From Azospirillum brasilense (GTDB taxonomy: Bacteria; Pseudomonadota; Alphaproteobacteria; Azospirillales; Azospirillaceae), in the NCBI RefSeq assembly GCF_008365405.1, contig NZ_QOKV01000006.1, positions 124,001-188,000 on the forward strand: a stretch of DNA of 64,000 nt, in the 5' to 3' direction. A program made the position numbers and the translations under genes. Under the pieces are notes generated by a model, which was not told the origin of the DNA, did no database searches, and saw only the letters and a list, made by a program, of their open reading frames with translations. Positions 8,817 to 17,567 of this stretch are shown here, one piece after another. Within the stretch, counting starts at the first letter, position 1; every line of letters begins with the position of its first letter.

Positions 8817-9236
8817 ATGCAGACGGCCAATATCCATGATCCCTTGAGCATCGAGAGCGTCTATCCACGAAGCGCCTTCGACAACGATGCGCGGCAGAAC
8901 GCGCGGGACAAGGAGGCAGTGGAGCATGGCGTGATGATCCTGTCGATGCCGGACGCCGACGGGAATTTCTCGCTGAAGCCTTCCCAACGTCATGTCGGCG
9001 AGCCGGACACGACGACCCATTCGATTTTTCTGTCGCCGACGCTGGAAAGCTCGGAGTATGGAGCGCTCATTCCGAGCGACACCGGCTATGACGGGCCGAT
9101 CGAACCGGCGGAGGCTCCCAAGACCTCCGGCGATCCTTACCGGTCCTTCGTGGAATCGCTGATCCAGGCCGCCCGTGACGCGGATTTTCCACCACAGCCG
9201 CCCGCAGAAAGCCTGAAGGGGTTTCGCGGCGGCTGA
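8817..9236 (+). CDS. Hypothetical protein (139 aa)
   Basis: A 139-residue acidic, soluble protein beginning MQTANIHDPLSIESVYP. It has no signal peptide, no membrane segment and no recognisable motif. The middle part is rich in Ser/Thr/Asp and the end (YRSFVESLIQAARDADFPP) looks helical. It lies between the small exported protein and mazG, each separated by short gaps. The codon positions look genuinely coding and the opposite-strand frames are broken, but the function is unknown. Confidence 0.6.
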   Translation: MQTANIHDPLSIESVYPRSAFDNDARQNARDKEAVEHGVMILSMPDADGNFSLKPSQRHVGEPDTTTHSIFLSPTLESSEYGALIPSDTGYDGPIEPAEAPKTSGDPYRSFVESLIQAARDADFPPQPPAESLKGFRGG

Positions 9237-9410
9237 GGCAGCGAGGAACGGAGGGTGACCAGCCGCCTCTCCTTACTCCTCCGAGTATGTTTTCCATAAT
9301 CTCACTTATATGATTTCTGCCGACGGGCGAGGTCTGTCTTCTTTTCTCACTGCCATGGGTCGGCTAAGGTCGCCTTCCCGTCCCATCCCGCTGCCGAAGA
9401 AGACTCTCCC

Positions 9411-10220
9411 ATGGCCCGCAACATCGACCGCTTGATCGACGTCATGGCCCGCCTGCGCGACCCCAACGGCGGATGCCCGTGGGATCTGGAGCAGACCTAC
9501 GCCACCATCGCGCCGCACACGATCGAGGAAGCCTACGAGGTGGCCGACGCCATCGAGAAAGGCGACATGCCGGCGTTGCGCGAGGAGTTGGGCGACCTGC
9601 TCTTCCAGGTGGTCTACTACAGCCAGATGGCCCGCGAGGAGAATCGGTTCGATTTCGACGAGGTCGCCGGCGTCATCGCCGACAAGATGATCCGCCGCCA
9701 CCCCCACGTCTTCGGCGCCGAGGAGGTCAAGGGCGCCGACATGCAGACCTCGCGCTGGGAGGACCACAAGGCCGCCGAGCGCGCCGCCAAGGCCGCCGAT
9801 GAGGGCCGCGCCCCGTCCGCCCTGGAAGGCGTGATCGCCGGCCTCCCTGCCCTCACCCGGGCCCTCAAGCTGCAGAACCGCGCCGCCCGTGTCGGCTTCG
9901 ACTGGACCGACGCGCGGGACATCCTCGACAAGATCGAGGAGGAGGTTCGCGAGTTGCGGCATGAGATGGACAGCGGCTCGGCCCCGGACCGGGTGGCCGA
10001 CGAGCTGGGCGATCTTCTCTTCGCTCTGGTCAACCTTGCCCGCCGCCTGAAGGTCGAGCCGGAATCGGCGCTGCGCGGCACCAACGCCAAGTTCGAACGG
10101 CGCTTCCACCGCATCGAGGCGCTGCTGTCCGAACAAGGCCGCACGCCCAAGGATGCGACCCTGGACGAGATGGAAGCCTTCTGGCAGCAGGCCAAGCGCG
10201 AAGAACGCGGGGAAGCCTGA
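9411..10220 (+). CDS. mazG: Nucleoside triphosphate pyrophosphohydrolase MazG
   Basis: A 269-residue all-alpha NTP pyrophosphatase that hydrolyses (d)NTPs to NMP and PPi and modulates ppGpp pools in E. coli; the length agrees with the E. coli protein (about 263). Two tandem MazG domains are visible. The first has CPWDLEQTYATIAPHTIEEAYEV with the metal-binding IEEAYE followed by EELGDLLFQVVYY. The second is around KIEEEVRELRHEM and ADELGDLLFALVNLAR. It is convergent with the hyf-like operon, whose last gene ends only 7 bases beyond. Confidence 0.96.
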   Translation: MARNIDRLIDVMARLRDPNGGCPWDLEQTYATIAPHTIEEAYEVADAIEKGDMPALREELGDLLFQVVYYSQMAREENRFDFDEVAGVIADKMIRRHPHVFGAEEVKGADMQTSRWEDHKAAERAAKAADEGRAPSALEGVIAGLPALTRALKLQNRAARVGFDWTDARDILDKIEEEVRELRHEMDSGSAPDRVADELGDLLFALVNLARRLKVEPESALRGTNAKFERRFHRIEALLSEQGRTPKDATLDEMEAFWQQAKREERGEA

Positions 10221-10227
10221 CCCGTCT

Positions 10228-10749
10228 TCAGCGCGCCGCGCTGGTCTCCAGCAAGGCCAGCAGGCCGGCCAGCAGATCGGTCGGCCGCGGCGGGCAGCCG
10301 GGAATGCGCAGGTCCACCGGAAGCACCTCCTCCACCGGACCGACGCAGGCGTAGCCGCCGGCGAACAGCCCGCCGCTGACGGCGCAGTCGCCGCAGGCCA
10401 CCAGCCATTTCGGGCCGGGGGTGGCGTCCCAGGTGCGGACCAGCGCCTCGCGCATGTTGCGGGCGACCGGGCCGGTGACCAGCAGGACGTCGGCGTGGCG
10501 CGGCGAGGCGACGAAGCGGATGCCGAAGCGCTCCAGATCGTAGATCGGGTTGTTCAGCGCGTGGATTTCCAGCTCGCAGCCATTGCAGGACCCCGCGTCG
10601 ACCTCGCGGATCGACAGGCTGCGGCCCAGCCGGGCCTTGGCGGCCTTGTCCAGTTTCCCGGCCAGTTCCGCCAAAGCCGGATCGGCGGGGGCCGGGGCGG
10701 CTTCGGTGACCGGGCCGCCGGTCAGGGAGGTCAGGATGTGCTTCAGCAT
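10228..10749 (-). CDS. HyfI/NuoB-like small subunit of an energy-converting hydrogenase-related complex
   Basis: A 173-residue homologue of HycG/HyfI and complex I NuoB, the peripheral subunit that carries the 4Fe-4S cluster next to the large subunit. The cluster ligands are present: Cys55 and Cys58 (GSCNGCELE), Cys119 (VACGDC) and Cys152 (PGCPP). The start is the ATG at 10749, 11 bases after the large-subunit stop; the upstream frame is open but lies inside the large-subunit gene. It is the last gene of the six-gene leftward operon. Retention of the cluster while the partner lost its NiFe site means electron transfer is still possible. Confidence 0.9.
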   Translation of the reverse strand: MLKHILTSLTGGPVTEAAPAPADPALAELAGKLDKAAKARLGRSLSIREVDAGSCNGCELEIHALNNPIYDLERFGIRFVASPRHADVLLVTGPVARNMREALVRTWDATPGPKWLVACGDCAVSGGLFAGGYACVGPVEEVLPVDLRIPGCPPRPTDLLAGLLALLETSAAR

Positions 10750-10760
10750 CGGCAGCCTCC

Positions 10761-12299
10761 TTACAGGTCGTGTCCGGCGTAGGAACAGTTGAACGACTTG
10801 TTGCACAGCGGGAAGTCGGCGACGATGTTGCCGCCGATGGCCGCCTCCAGCAACGGCCACTGGAACCAGGACGGGTCGCGCGGGTGGCATCGGGTGACGA
10901 CGCCCTCCCCGTCCAGCCGCACCCAGGTCAGAATCTCGCCACGGAAGGATTCGACCAGGGCCATGCCCTCCCCGCCCCGGCCGGCCAGCGGGACCGACGG
11001 ATGGTCGAGGCCGCGCGAGATCGCCGGCAGGCGGGCTACGATCTGCTCGATCAGGGACAGGGACTGCTCCACCTCGCGGATGCGGACCCAGACGCGGGCG
11101 TTCACGTCGCCCTCGGTCAGCACCGGCACCTCGAAACTCAACTCGTCATAGGGCGCATAGCCGGGGCTGCGGCGGGCGTCCTGGTCGCGGCCTGAGGCCC
11201 GCCCGACATGGCCGCCGGCACCGAAGCGTGTGACCAGTTCCGCAGGCACGATCCCCGTCGTGACCGTGCGGTCCTGCAAGGACGCTTTACCGTCATAGAT
11301 GGCGACCAGCGGCGGGAAGCGTTTGCGCAGCTCCGCCACCAGCTCCTGCAGCAGGCCCGCGCCGCGCTCCGGCAAATCGGTGGCGACGCCGCCGGGGATC
11401 ACCCGGTCCATCATCAGCCGGTGCCCGAAGCAGGCGTCCGCGGTGCGCAGCACGCGCTCCCGCAACTGGCTGGTCTGGGCCAGCATGAAGGCGAAGGCGG
11501 CGTCGTTGCAGATGGCCCCGATGTCGCCCAGATGGTTGGCGATCCGCTCCAGCTCCGCCATCAGGGCGCGAAGCCACACCGCCCGCGCCGGCACCTCGAC
11601 GCCGAGCGCCGCCTCCACCGCGCGGGCGAAGGCGAGGCTGTGCGCCACCGTCGCGTCGCCGGAGATGCGGGCGGCCAGTTTCGCCGCCTCCGCCACCGGC
11701 CTGCCCTGCATCAGCCCCTCCACCCCGCGGTGGACGTAGCCGAGCCGCTCCTCCAGCCGAACGACGGTCTCACCATTGGCGGTGAAGCGGAAATGGCCGG
11801 GCTCGATGATGCCGGCATGGACGGGGCCGACCGGAATCTGGTGCAACCCCTCGCCCTCCACCGGCAGGAAGGTGTAGGGGCCGGGGTTGGGCGCCGCTGC
11901 CGCCGGCTGTTCGGACAGGGGACGGCGCACGCCCCAGGCGTCGTGGTCCAGCCAGGGGCGCGGATCGGTCGTGCGCTCCGCCGTCAGGCCATAGAGGTCG
12001 TGGGCGGCGCGCTCCAGCCGGTTGGCGGCGGGACGCACGGCGCTCAGGCTCGGGAAACGGCCTTGCGGGCAGTCGAGGCTGACCACCGCGACGTCGCCGG
12101 AGAAATCCTCGCGGAAGGCGGCGTGGACCGCCCTCGGCTCCCCCCACAGGCCGAGCAGGCTCCAGGCGTTGCCCGCCAGTTCCTCGATCAGGCGCAGCCA
12201 GCCGTCGCGACCCAGCCGGTAGCGCGGCCAGGGCCGGTGGCCCTCGACCGGCGTGCCGATGCGGTTCAACAGGCCGAACAGCGGTTCTTCCCCGTACAT
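10761..12299 (-). CDS. HyfG/HycE-like large subunit lacking NiFe-site cysteines (NuoC-NuoD fusion)
   Basis: A 512-residue protein. The N-terminal 130 residues resemble NuoC/30-kDa (ANRLERAAHDLYGL), and the rest resembles NuoD / group 4 hydrogenase large subunits (QIPVGPVHAGIIEPGHFRF, LGYVHRGVEGLMQG, LERIANHLGDIGA). In true NiFe hydrogenases L1 reads RxCGxCxxxH; here it is R211-ISGDATVA-H220, with Ser213 and Ala216 in place of cysteines. The C-terminal L2 (DPCxxC) position reads SFNCSYAGHDL, placing Ser506 and Gly509 at the ligand positions. So no NiFe centre is expected. This matches the Ehr (energy-converting hydrogenase-related) type. It lies between hyfF- and hyfI-like genes in one operon. 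Confidence 0.9.
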   Translation of the reverse strand: MYGEEPLFGLLNRIGTPVEGHRPWPRYRLGRDGWLRLIEELAGNAWSLLGLWGEPRAVHAAFREDFSGDVAVVSLDCPQGRFPSLSAVRPAANRLERAAHDLYGLTAERTTDPRPWLDHDAWGVRRPLSEQPAAAAPNPGPYTFLPVEGEGLHQIPVGPVHAGIIEPGHFRFTANGETVVRLEERLGYVHRGVEGLMQGRPVAEAAKLAARISGDATVAHSLAFARAVEAALGVEVPARAVWLRALMAELERIANHLGDIGAICNDAAFAFMLAQTSQLRERVLRTADACFGHRLMMDRVIPGGVATDLPERGAGLLQELVAELRKRFPPLVAIYDGKASLQDRTVTTGIVPAELVTRFGAGGHVGRASGRDQDARRSPGYAPYDELSFEVPVLTEGDVNARVWVRIREVEQSLSLIEQIVARLPAISRGLDHPSVPLAGRGGEGMALVESFRGEILTWVRLDGEGVVTRCHPRDPSWFQWPLLEAAIGGNIVADFPLCNKSFNCSYAGHDL

Positions 12300-12307
12300 G
12301 CAGCCCC

Positions 12308-13765
12308 CTACCCCAGCAACGCCGCGACGGTCTGGAACCACGCGACCAGCGGTCCCGGCAGCCAGACCCCCGCCACCAGAACCAGCGCCAGATGCGCGTA
12401 GAGCGGAACCAGCGTTCCCTCCAGCGGCACCGTCGCCACTGGAACGTCGCTGCCGTCCACGGTGCCGGGCGCGCCGAAGCACAATTGCTGGACCCGCAGC
12501 ACCAGCGCCCCGAAGGCGACCAAGATGCCGAGCACCAGCGGCAGGGCCAGCAGCGGCTCCCGCGCGAAGGTGCTGGTGACCAGCAGGAATTCGCTCATGA
12601 AGACGCCGAAGGGCGGCAGACCGGCGATGGCCACGACCCCGGCCAGCAGGCCCCAGCCGAGCGCCGGATGGCTGACCGTCAGGCCGGAAATCCGCTCGAT
12701 CCGCTGCGTGCCCGTCACCTGCACCGCGTGGCCGACCGCGTAGAAGATGGCCGACTTGGTGAGGCTGTGCATCGCCATGTGCAGCAGCCCGGCGAAGTTG
12801 GCGAGCGGCCCGCCCATGCCGAAGGCGAATGTGATGATGCCCATATGCTCGATGGAGCTGTAGGCGAAGAAACGCTTCACGTCGCGCCGCCGGTAGAGCA
12901 TCAGCCCGGCCAGCAGCAGCGAGGCCAGCCCCATGGCGATCATCAGCGGCCCCGGCGCGATGGCCTGCCCGTTCGCCGCCAGCAGCATCTTGAAGCGCAG
13001 CACGGCGTAGAGCGCCACGTTCAGCAGCAGCCCCGACAGCACCGCGGAGATCGGCGTCGGCCCCTCCGCGTGGGCGTCCGGAAGCCAGGCGTGCAGCGGC
13101 GCCAGCCCGACCTTGGTGCCGTAGCCGATCAGCAGGAAGACGAAGGCGAGATTGAGGATCGCCGGGCTGATCTTGGCGACGTGGCCCATCAGCTCCGTCC
13201 AGGTCATCGCCGCCATGCCCGGCCCCATCACCGGCTGGGCGGCCATGTACATCAGGATGGTGCCGAACAGGGCGAGCGCGATGCCGACGCCGCACAGGAT
13301 GAAGTACTTCCACGCCGCCTCGATGCTGGCCGCGGTGCGGTACAGGCTGACCATCAGGACGGTGGTCAGCGTCGCTCCCTCCACCGCCACCCACATGACG
13401 CCCAGGTTGTTGGCCGACAGGGCCAGCAGCATGGTGAACATGAAGGCCTGGTACATGGCGTGGTAGAAGCGCAGCTTGCGCTCGTCCAGCTTCCCCACCG
13501 CGATCTCGTGCGCGATGTAGCCGGCGGAAAAGACACTGGTGGTCAGTCCGACGAAGGCGGTGAGCGCGATCAGGTAGATGTTGAAGGCGTCCACCACGAA
13601 CAGCGCGCCGCTCGACGGCTCCAGCCCGAACAGGACCAGGGACACCAGCAGCGTGACGGCGGAGAACCCGATGTTCAGCCGCGCCCCCAGCCGGTGGCCG
13701 GGAACCAGGGCAAGGACGGCGGCGCCGATCAGCGGGGTGGCGACGATGACGGCGACGGCGCTCAA
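12308..13765 (-). CDS. HyfF-like proton-translocating membrane subunit (NuoN/Mrp family)
   Basis: A 485-residue polytopic membrane protein with about 14 hydrophobic segments, related to HyfF and complex I antiporter-like subunits. Family signatures are present, including YGTKVGLAPLHAWLPDAHAEGPTPISAVLSG with the conserved channel lysine, and the RRRDVKRFFAYSSIEHMG helix. It probably carries a proton channel. The start appears to be TTG at 13765, overlapping the hyfE-like stop (TTGA) behind a GGGGGGAAAG ribosome-binding site; no nearer ATG fits. It ends 8 bases before the large-subunit start. Confidence 0.9.
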   Translation of the reverse strand: MSAVAVIVATPLIGAAVLALVPGHRLGARLNIGFSAVTLLVSLVLFGLEPSSGALFVVDAFNIYLIALTAFVGLTTSVFSAGYIAHEIAVGKLDERKLRFYHAMYQAFMFTMLLALSANNLGVMWVAVEGATLTTVLMVSLYRTAASIEAAWKYFILCGVGIALALFGTILMYMAAQPVMGPGMAAMTWTELMGHVAKISPAILNLAFVFLLIGYGTKVGLAPLHAWLPDAHAEGPTPISAVLSGLLLNVALYAVLRFKMLLAANGQAIAPGPLMIAMGLASLLLAGLMLYRRRDVKRFFAYSSIEHMGIITFAFGMGGPLANFAGLLHMAMHSLTKSAIFYAVGHAVQVTGTQRIERISGLTVSHPALGWGLLAGVVAIAGLPPFGVFMSEFLLVTSTFAREPLLALPLVLGILVAFGALVLRVQQLCFGAPGTVDGSDVPVATVPLEGTLVPLYAHLALVLVAGVWLPGPLVAWFQTVAALLG

Positions 13766-14424
13766 TCGCTTTCCCCCCGGAAGCTCTCGATCTTCTGCAT
13801 GTCGAGCGTGTCGAACCGCTCGCGGATGTGGAACAGGAAGATCCCGAAGATGATGAAGGCGACCATGACGGAGAAGGCCACCGACATCTCGACCACCAGA
13901 GGCATGCCGGCCACACCGACCGCCGCCAGGATCAGCCCGTTCTCGATCGACATGAAGCCGACCACCTGGCTGACCGCGTTGCGCCGGGAGATCATCATCA
14001 GCAGGCCGAGCAGGACGACCGACAGCGACAGCGCCAGATTCTCGCGGGTCAGGGCGGTGGCGTCGGCGGTCACCGGCAGAACCAGCAGGATCGACAGGGT
14101 GACCAGCGACACGCCCGCCACCATGGTCAGCCCGATGCCCAGCGCCGGCTCGATGCTGCGGTGGATCTTCATCTTCACGATGATGCGGTGCAGCGCCACC
14201 GGGATCAGAATGGCCTTGAGGACCAGCGTCAGCAGGGCGGTGATGTAGAGGTGCGGCTCCCCGTGGGAATAGGCCTGCCACGCTGCCGTCGCGGTCAGGG
14301 CGAGCGCCTGCATGGTGAAGACGTTGAGCAGGGAGAACAGTCGCCGCTGATAGAGCAGAGCGAAGCTCATCAGCAGGACGACCGCCCCCAGCATGTGCGC
14401 GGCGTCATAAGCCAGGTCGCTCAT
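13762..14424 (-). CDS. HyfE-like membrane subunit (NuoK-related)
   Basis: A 220-residue integral membrane protein with about seven hydrophobic helices. The second half (VSQVVGFMSIENGLILAAVGVAGMPLVVEM) matches the NuoK/MrpC-like helices with the conserved glutamates (E in SIENG and VVEMS) that take part in proton conduction. The length and the place between the hyfC- and hyfF-like genes match HyfE of hydrogenase-4. The ATG start at 14424 follows the hyfC-like stop by one base. Confidence 0.88.
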   Translation of the reverse strand: MSDLAYDAAHMLGAVVLLMSFALLYQRRLFSLLNVFTMQALALTATAAWQAYSHGEPHLYITALLTLVLKAILIPVALHRIIVKMKIHRSIEPALGIGLTMVAGVSLVTLSILLVLPVTADATALTRENLALSLSVVLLGLLMMISRRNAVSQVVGFMSIENGLILAAVGVAGMPLVVEMSVAFSVMVAFIIFGIFLFHIRERFDTLDMQKIESFRGESD

Positions 14425-14425
14425 C

Positions 14426-15382
14426 TCACACCCCCCGCGACACGTAGAGGAAGATAGCGCCGAGCAGGCTCAGCAGCAGGGCGCCGCCGAGGAACTCGCC
14501 GACCCGGAAGACGCGCATCTTGGCGATGGAGGTCTCGAACAGCGCCAGCAGAACCCCGCCGAAGGCGAGCTTCGTCACGAAGATCAACACGCCCCCCAAC
14601 GCCGCCATGACGCCTGATCCGGCGGTCGCCATGCCCCAGGGCGCGAAGACGCAGGCGATCAGCGCCATGTAGAGCAGCAGCTTGAGCATGCTCGCCGCTT
14701 CGACCAGAGCGAGGTGACGTCCGGAATATTCCAGCACCATGGCTTCGTGCACCATGGTCAACTCCAGGTGCGTGGCCGGATTATCGATGGGAATGCGCGC
14801 GTTCTCGGCAATCGCCACCATGACCAGCGCGATCAGCGCGAGCGCCAGGGAGATGCGCAGCCCGACCGCGCCGGACATCATGAAATCAGCGATCTCGGCG
14901 AGCGAGGTGCTGCGGACCAGGATCGCCACCGAGAAGACGATCATCAGCATCGCCGGCTCCGCAAGCGCCGCAATCATCATCTCGCGCGACGAGCCGATGC
15001 CGCCGAAACTCGTCCCCGTGTCCATTCCGGCGAGCGCCAGGAAGAATCGCGCGGAGCCGAGCAGAGCGATCAGCGCGATCAGGTCCGCTGTCGGGGCGAG
15101 CGCCAGTTGCGTGGTGAAGACCGGAACCAGCCCGGCGGCCAGCCAGATCGCCGTGAACATCATGTAGGGCACGGAGCGGAACAGCCAGGAGGCGTTGCGG
15201 GCCAGCACCACCTCCTTGCGCAGCAGCCGCAGCAGGTCGCGGTAGGGCTGGAGCACGGACGGCCCCCGCCGCCCGACCAGCCGCGCCTTCACCAGCCGCA
15301 CCCAGCCGGTCAGCAGCGGCGCCAGGGCCAGCACCAGCAGCATCTGCAGGATCTGATAGAGGGTGGCAAGCAGCAGCGTCAT
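14426..15382 (-). CDS. HyfC-like membrane subunit (NuoH family)
   Basis: A 318-residue integral membrane protein related to HycD/HyfC and complex I NuoH, which links the membrane arm to the peripheral arm. Recognisable segments are GPSVLQPYRDLLRLLRKE, the matrix-loop motif ENARIPIDNPATHLELTMVHEAM with its conserved acidic residues, and the closing VFRVGEFLGGALLLSLLG. The frame is open far to the right inside hyfB, but the ATG at 15382 overlaps the hyfB-like stop (ATGA), so it is the start. Confidence 0.92.
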   Translation of the reverse strand: MTLLLATLYQILQMLLVLALAPLLTGWVRLVKARLVGRRGPSVLQPYRDLLRLLRKEVVLARNASWLFRSVPYMMFTAIWLAAGLVPVFTTQLALAPTADLIALIALLGSARFFLALAGMDTGTSFGGIGSSREMMIAALAEPAMLMIVFSVAILVRSTSLAEIADFMMSGAVGLRISLALALIALVMVAIAENARIPIDNPATHLELTMVHEAMVLEYSGRHLALVEAASMLKLLLYMALIACVFAPWGMATAGSGVMAALGGVLIFVTKLAFGGVLLALFETSIAKMRVFRVGEFLGGALLLSLLGAIFLYVSRGV

Positions 15383-17412
15383 CGTTGCGTCACCGCCACC
15401 ATCACCAGCAGCACGACCAGCGCCAGGAACATCAGGGTCAGGTAGCGGCGAATGGTCATGAACTGCAACCGGTTGGCCCGGTCGGCCAACCAAGTCACCG
15501 CGCGGGACAGCGGCTCCACCACCACGAGCCAGGCCGGGTCGGTCCAGGTCACCGACAGGCGGGCGGGGCGCGTGTCGCCCGGTGCCGGCATGTCCACATG
15601 GTCGCGGGCGCGGAACACCGTGCTGCCGAAGGCGCGGCGGATCGGTTGCCCGAAGCTGGAGGCCGTGTATTGGGTGACCGCCGCCGGGTCCGGCCCGTCG
15701 AAGCCGCAGCCCCAGGGGATCGACCAACGCACCCGGTCGCTCGCTTTGCGGTGAATGCCCAGCACCAGCACGACCGACAGCAGCGCGATCACCACCAGCA
15801 TGATCAGGCCGTTGTAGGAGTTGCCGATGGCCGAGGTCGGGGCCAGCCAGAACCAGGGCTGGTAGGCGCGGCCATCGAACGGCCCGGCCTCGACCAGCAG
15901 GCGCAGCGCCGGCTCGAACAGGCGGATCAGCGGAGTCGGCAGGACGCCGAGAACGACGCAGAGCACCGCCGGAACCGCCATGCCCAGCCGCATCGCCCGC
16001 CCGACCTCCACCGCTTCCGCGGCGGCGCGCGACCGCGGGCGGCCCAAGAAGGCGATGCCGTAGAGCCTCACGAAGCAGGCGCCGGCGAGCGCGGTGGCGA
16101 GGGCCAGAGCGGCACCGACCACGGCGATCTCGATCTTCAGCGACCATTCCGACAGGGCCGGGGCGTTCAGGATGGCCTGGAACAGCAGCCATTCCCCGAC
16201 GAAGCCGTTCAGCGGCGGCAGGGCCGAGATCGCCGCGGCGCCGATCAGAGCGAGGACCGCGGTGGTCGGCATCCGGTGGATCAGCCCGCCCAGCCGGTTC
16301 AGGTCGCGCGATCCCGTGGCGGTCAGCATGGCGCCCGCCGCGAAGAACAGCAGGCTCTTGAACAGGGAATGGTTGACCACATGCAGCAGCGCCGCCGCCA
16401 GGGCGAGCGCCGCGATCACCGGCGTGTGGGCGGCCTTGAAGACCAGCGCCAGCCCCAGCGCGATGACGATGGCCCCGATGTTCTCCACCGTCGAATAGGC
16501 GAGCAGCCGCTTCACGTCGTCCTGCATCAGCGCGTAGAGCACGCCCATCACGGCGGTCAGCGCGCCGAATCCCATGGTCACGCCGCCCCACCACCACTCC
16601 GGCTCGCCCAGCAGGTCGAACAGCACGCGGATCATCGCGTAGACGGCGACCTTGGTCATCACGCCGGACATCAGGGCCGACACGTGGCTGGGTGCGGCCG
16701 GATGGGCCAGCGGCAGCCAGACATGCAGCGGCACCAGCCCGGCCTTCGACCCGGCCCCCAGCAGGATCAGCACCACGACCAGCGCCGCGGCTCCCGCCTC
16801 CGGCGCGTGGGCGCGGATGGCGGCGAAGCTGTAGTCGCCGTGCGCCGTCGCCAGCACCCCGAAGGCCAGCAGCAGGCAGGCCGTGCCGAAGCTCGCCATG
16901 AGGAGGTAGAGGCGCGCGGCCTTGGGCGTGTCCGGCTCCCGGTGGGTGGACAGAACCAGCAGCCAAGAGGCCAGCGACATGAACTCCCAGGACAGCAGGA
17001 AGGTGAAGGCGTCGGCGGCGATCAGCACCATGTTCATGCCCGCCAGGAACAGCGGGTAGAGCGGCAGGACCGGGCCATCCTGCGATCCGGCATGGCTGTC
17101 GTGATGCGCCCGTTCGTACCCCCAGCCGAACAGGCTGGCGGTGATGCCGCCCAGATTGACGACGATCAGGAAAACGGCGGACAGCGCGTCGGTGCGCAGA
17201 TGGGCCTGAATCCAGGGCAGCCCGATCGGCAAAATCATCGTTGCATCCGGCCCGCCTCCGGCCAGCCCGACCGCCGCCCACAGCGCGATCAGCGCGCAGG
17301 CCCCCGCCGTTCCGCCATAGACGACCGTGGGCGCTTGCGGCAGCCGCTTCGCCGCGGCCCCGGCGACGGCCACAGCGAACAGCAAGGCGATTGCCGAAAC
17401 GACCAGTCCCAA
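15379..17412 (-). CDS. HyfB-like proton-translocating membrane subunit (NuoL family)
   Basis: A 677-residue polytopic protein with about 16 hydrophobic segments and a long C-terminal tail, like HyfB/HycC and NuoL. Conserved elements include GAGSKAGLVPLHVWLPLAHPAAPSHVSALMSG with the channel lysine, DDVKRLLAYSTVENIG, and LPPLNGFVGEWLLF. It is the first gene of the six-gene operon. The most upstream usable start is TTG at 17412; no ATG occurs before the first membrane helix, so a TTG start is inferred. A separate leftward terminator about 125 bases upstream suggests that the operon promoter lies between 17412 and 17536. Confidence 0.9.
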   Translation of the reverse strand: MGLVVSAIALLFAVAVAGAAAKRLPQAPTVVYGGTAGACALIALWAAVGLAGGGPDATMILPIGLPWIQAHLRTDALSAVFLIVVNLGGITASLFGWGYERAHHDSHAGSQDGPVLPLYPLFLAGMNMVLIAADAFTFLLSWEFMSLASWLLVLSTHREPDTPKAARLYLLMASFGTACLLLAFGVLATAHGDYSFAAIRAHAPEAGAAALVVVLILLGAGSKAGLVPLHVWLPLAHPAAPSHVSALMSGVMTKVAVYAMIRVLFDLLGEPEWWWGGVTMGFGALTAVMGVLYALMQDDVKRLLAYSTVENIGAIVIALGLALVFKAAHTPVIAALALAAALLHVVNHSLFKSLLFFAAGAMLTATGSRDLNRLGGLIHRMPTTAVLALIGAAAISALPPLNGFVGEWLLFQAILNAPALSEWSLKIEIAVVGAALALATALAGACFVRLYGIAFLGRPRSRAAAEAVEVGRAMRLGMAVPAVLCVVLGVLPTPLIRLFEPALRLLVEAGPFDGRAYQPWFWLAPTSAIGNSYNGLIMLVVIALLSVVLVLGIHRKASDRVRWSIPWGCGFDGPDPAAVTQYTASSFGQPIRRAFGSTVFRARDHVDMPAPGDTRPARLSVTWTDPAWLVVVEPLSRAVTWLADRANRLQFMTIRRYLTLMFLALVVLLVMVAVTQR

Positions 17413-17535
17413 GGTTGCGAATCCACTTGGATTAGACCCACAATCAGTAAGGATGTTTCTCCCGACGAACGCAAGGGGAAAAACTCTGTCGTGTTCATCT
17501 CGCGGATGCGCGTGCTTTGGGCGCCACGCGCACAG

Positions 17536-17567
17536 AAAAAAGGCGGCTCACCAAATGGGGAGCCGCC
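17536..17567 (-). terminator. Intrinsic terminator reading leftwards, upstream of hyfB-like gene
   Basis: GGCGGCTC (17542-17549) pairs with GAGCCGCC (17560-17567) over 8 bp with a 10-base loop. In the leftward direction the hairpin is followed directly by six T residues (A run at 17536-17541 on the + strand). This is the best-formed rho-independent terminator in the window. Confidence 0.75.

Noticed and set aside
10228..17412. Functional NiFe hydrogenase-4 / formate hydrogenlyase
   Set aside because: The large subunit lacks the four metal-binding cysteines, and no maturation or formate dehydrogenase genes are nearby.
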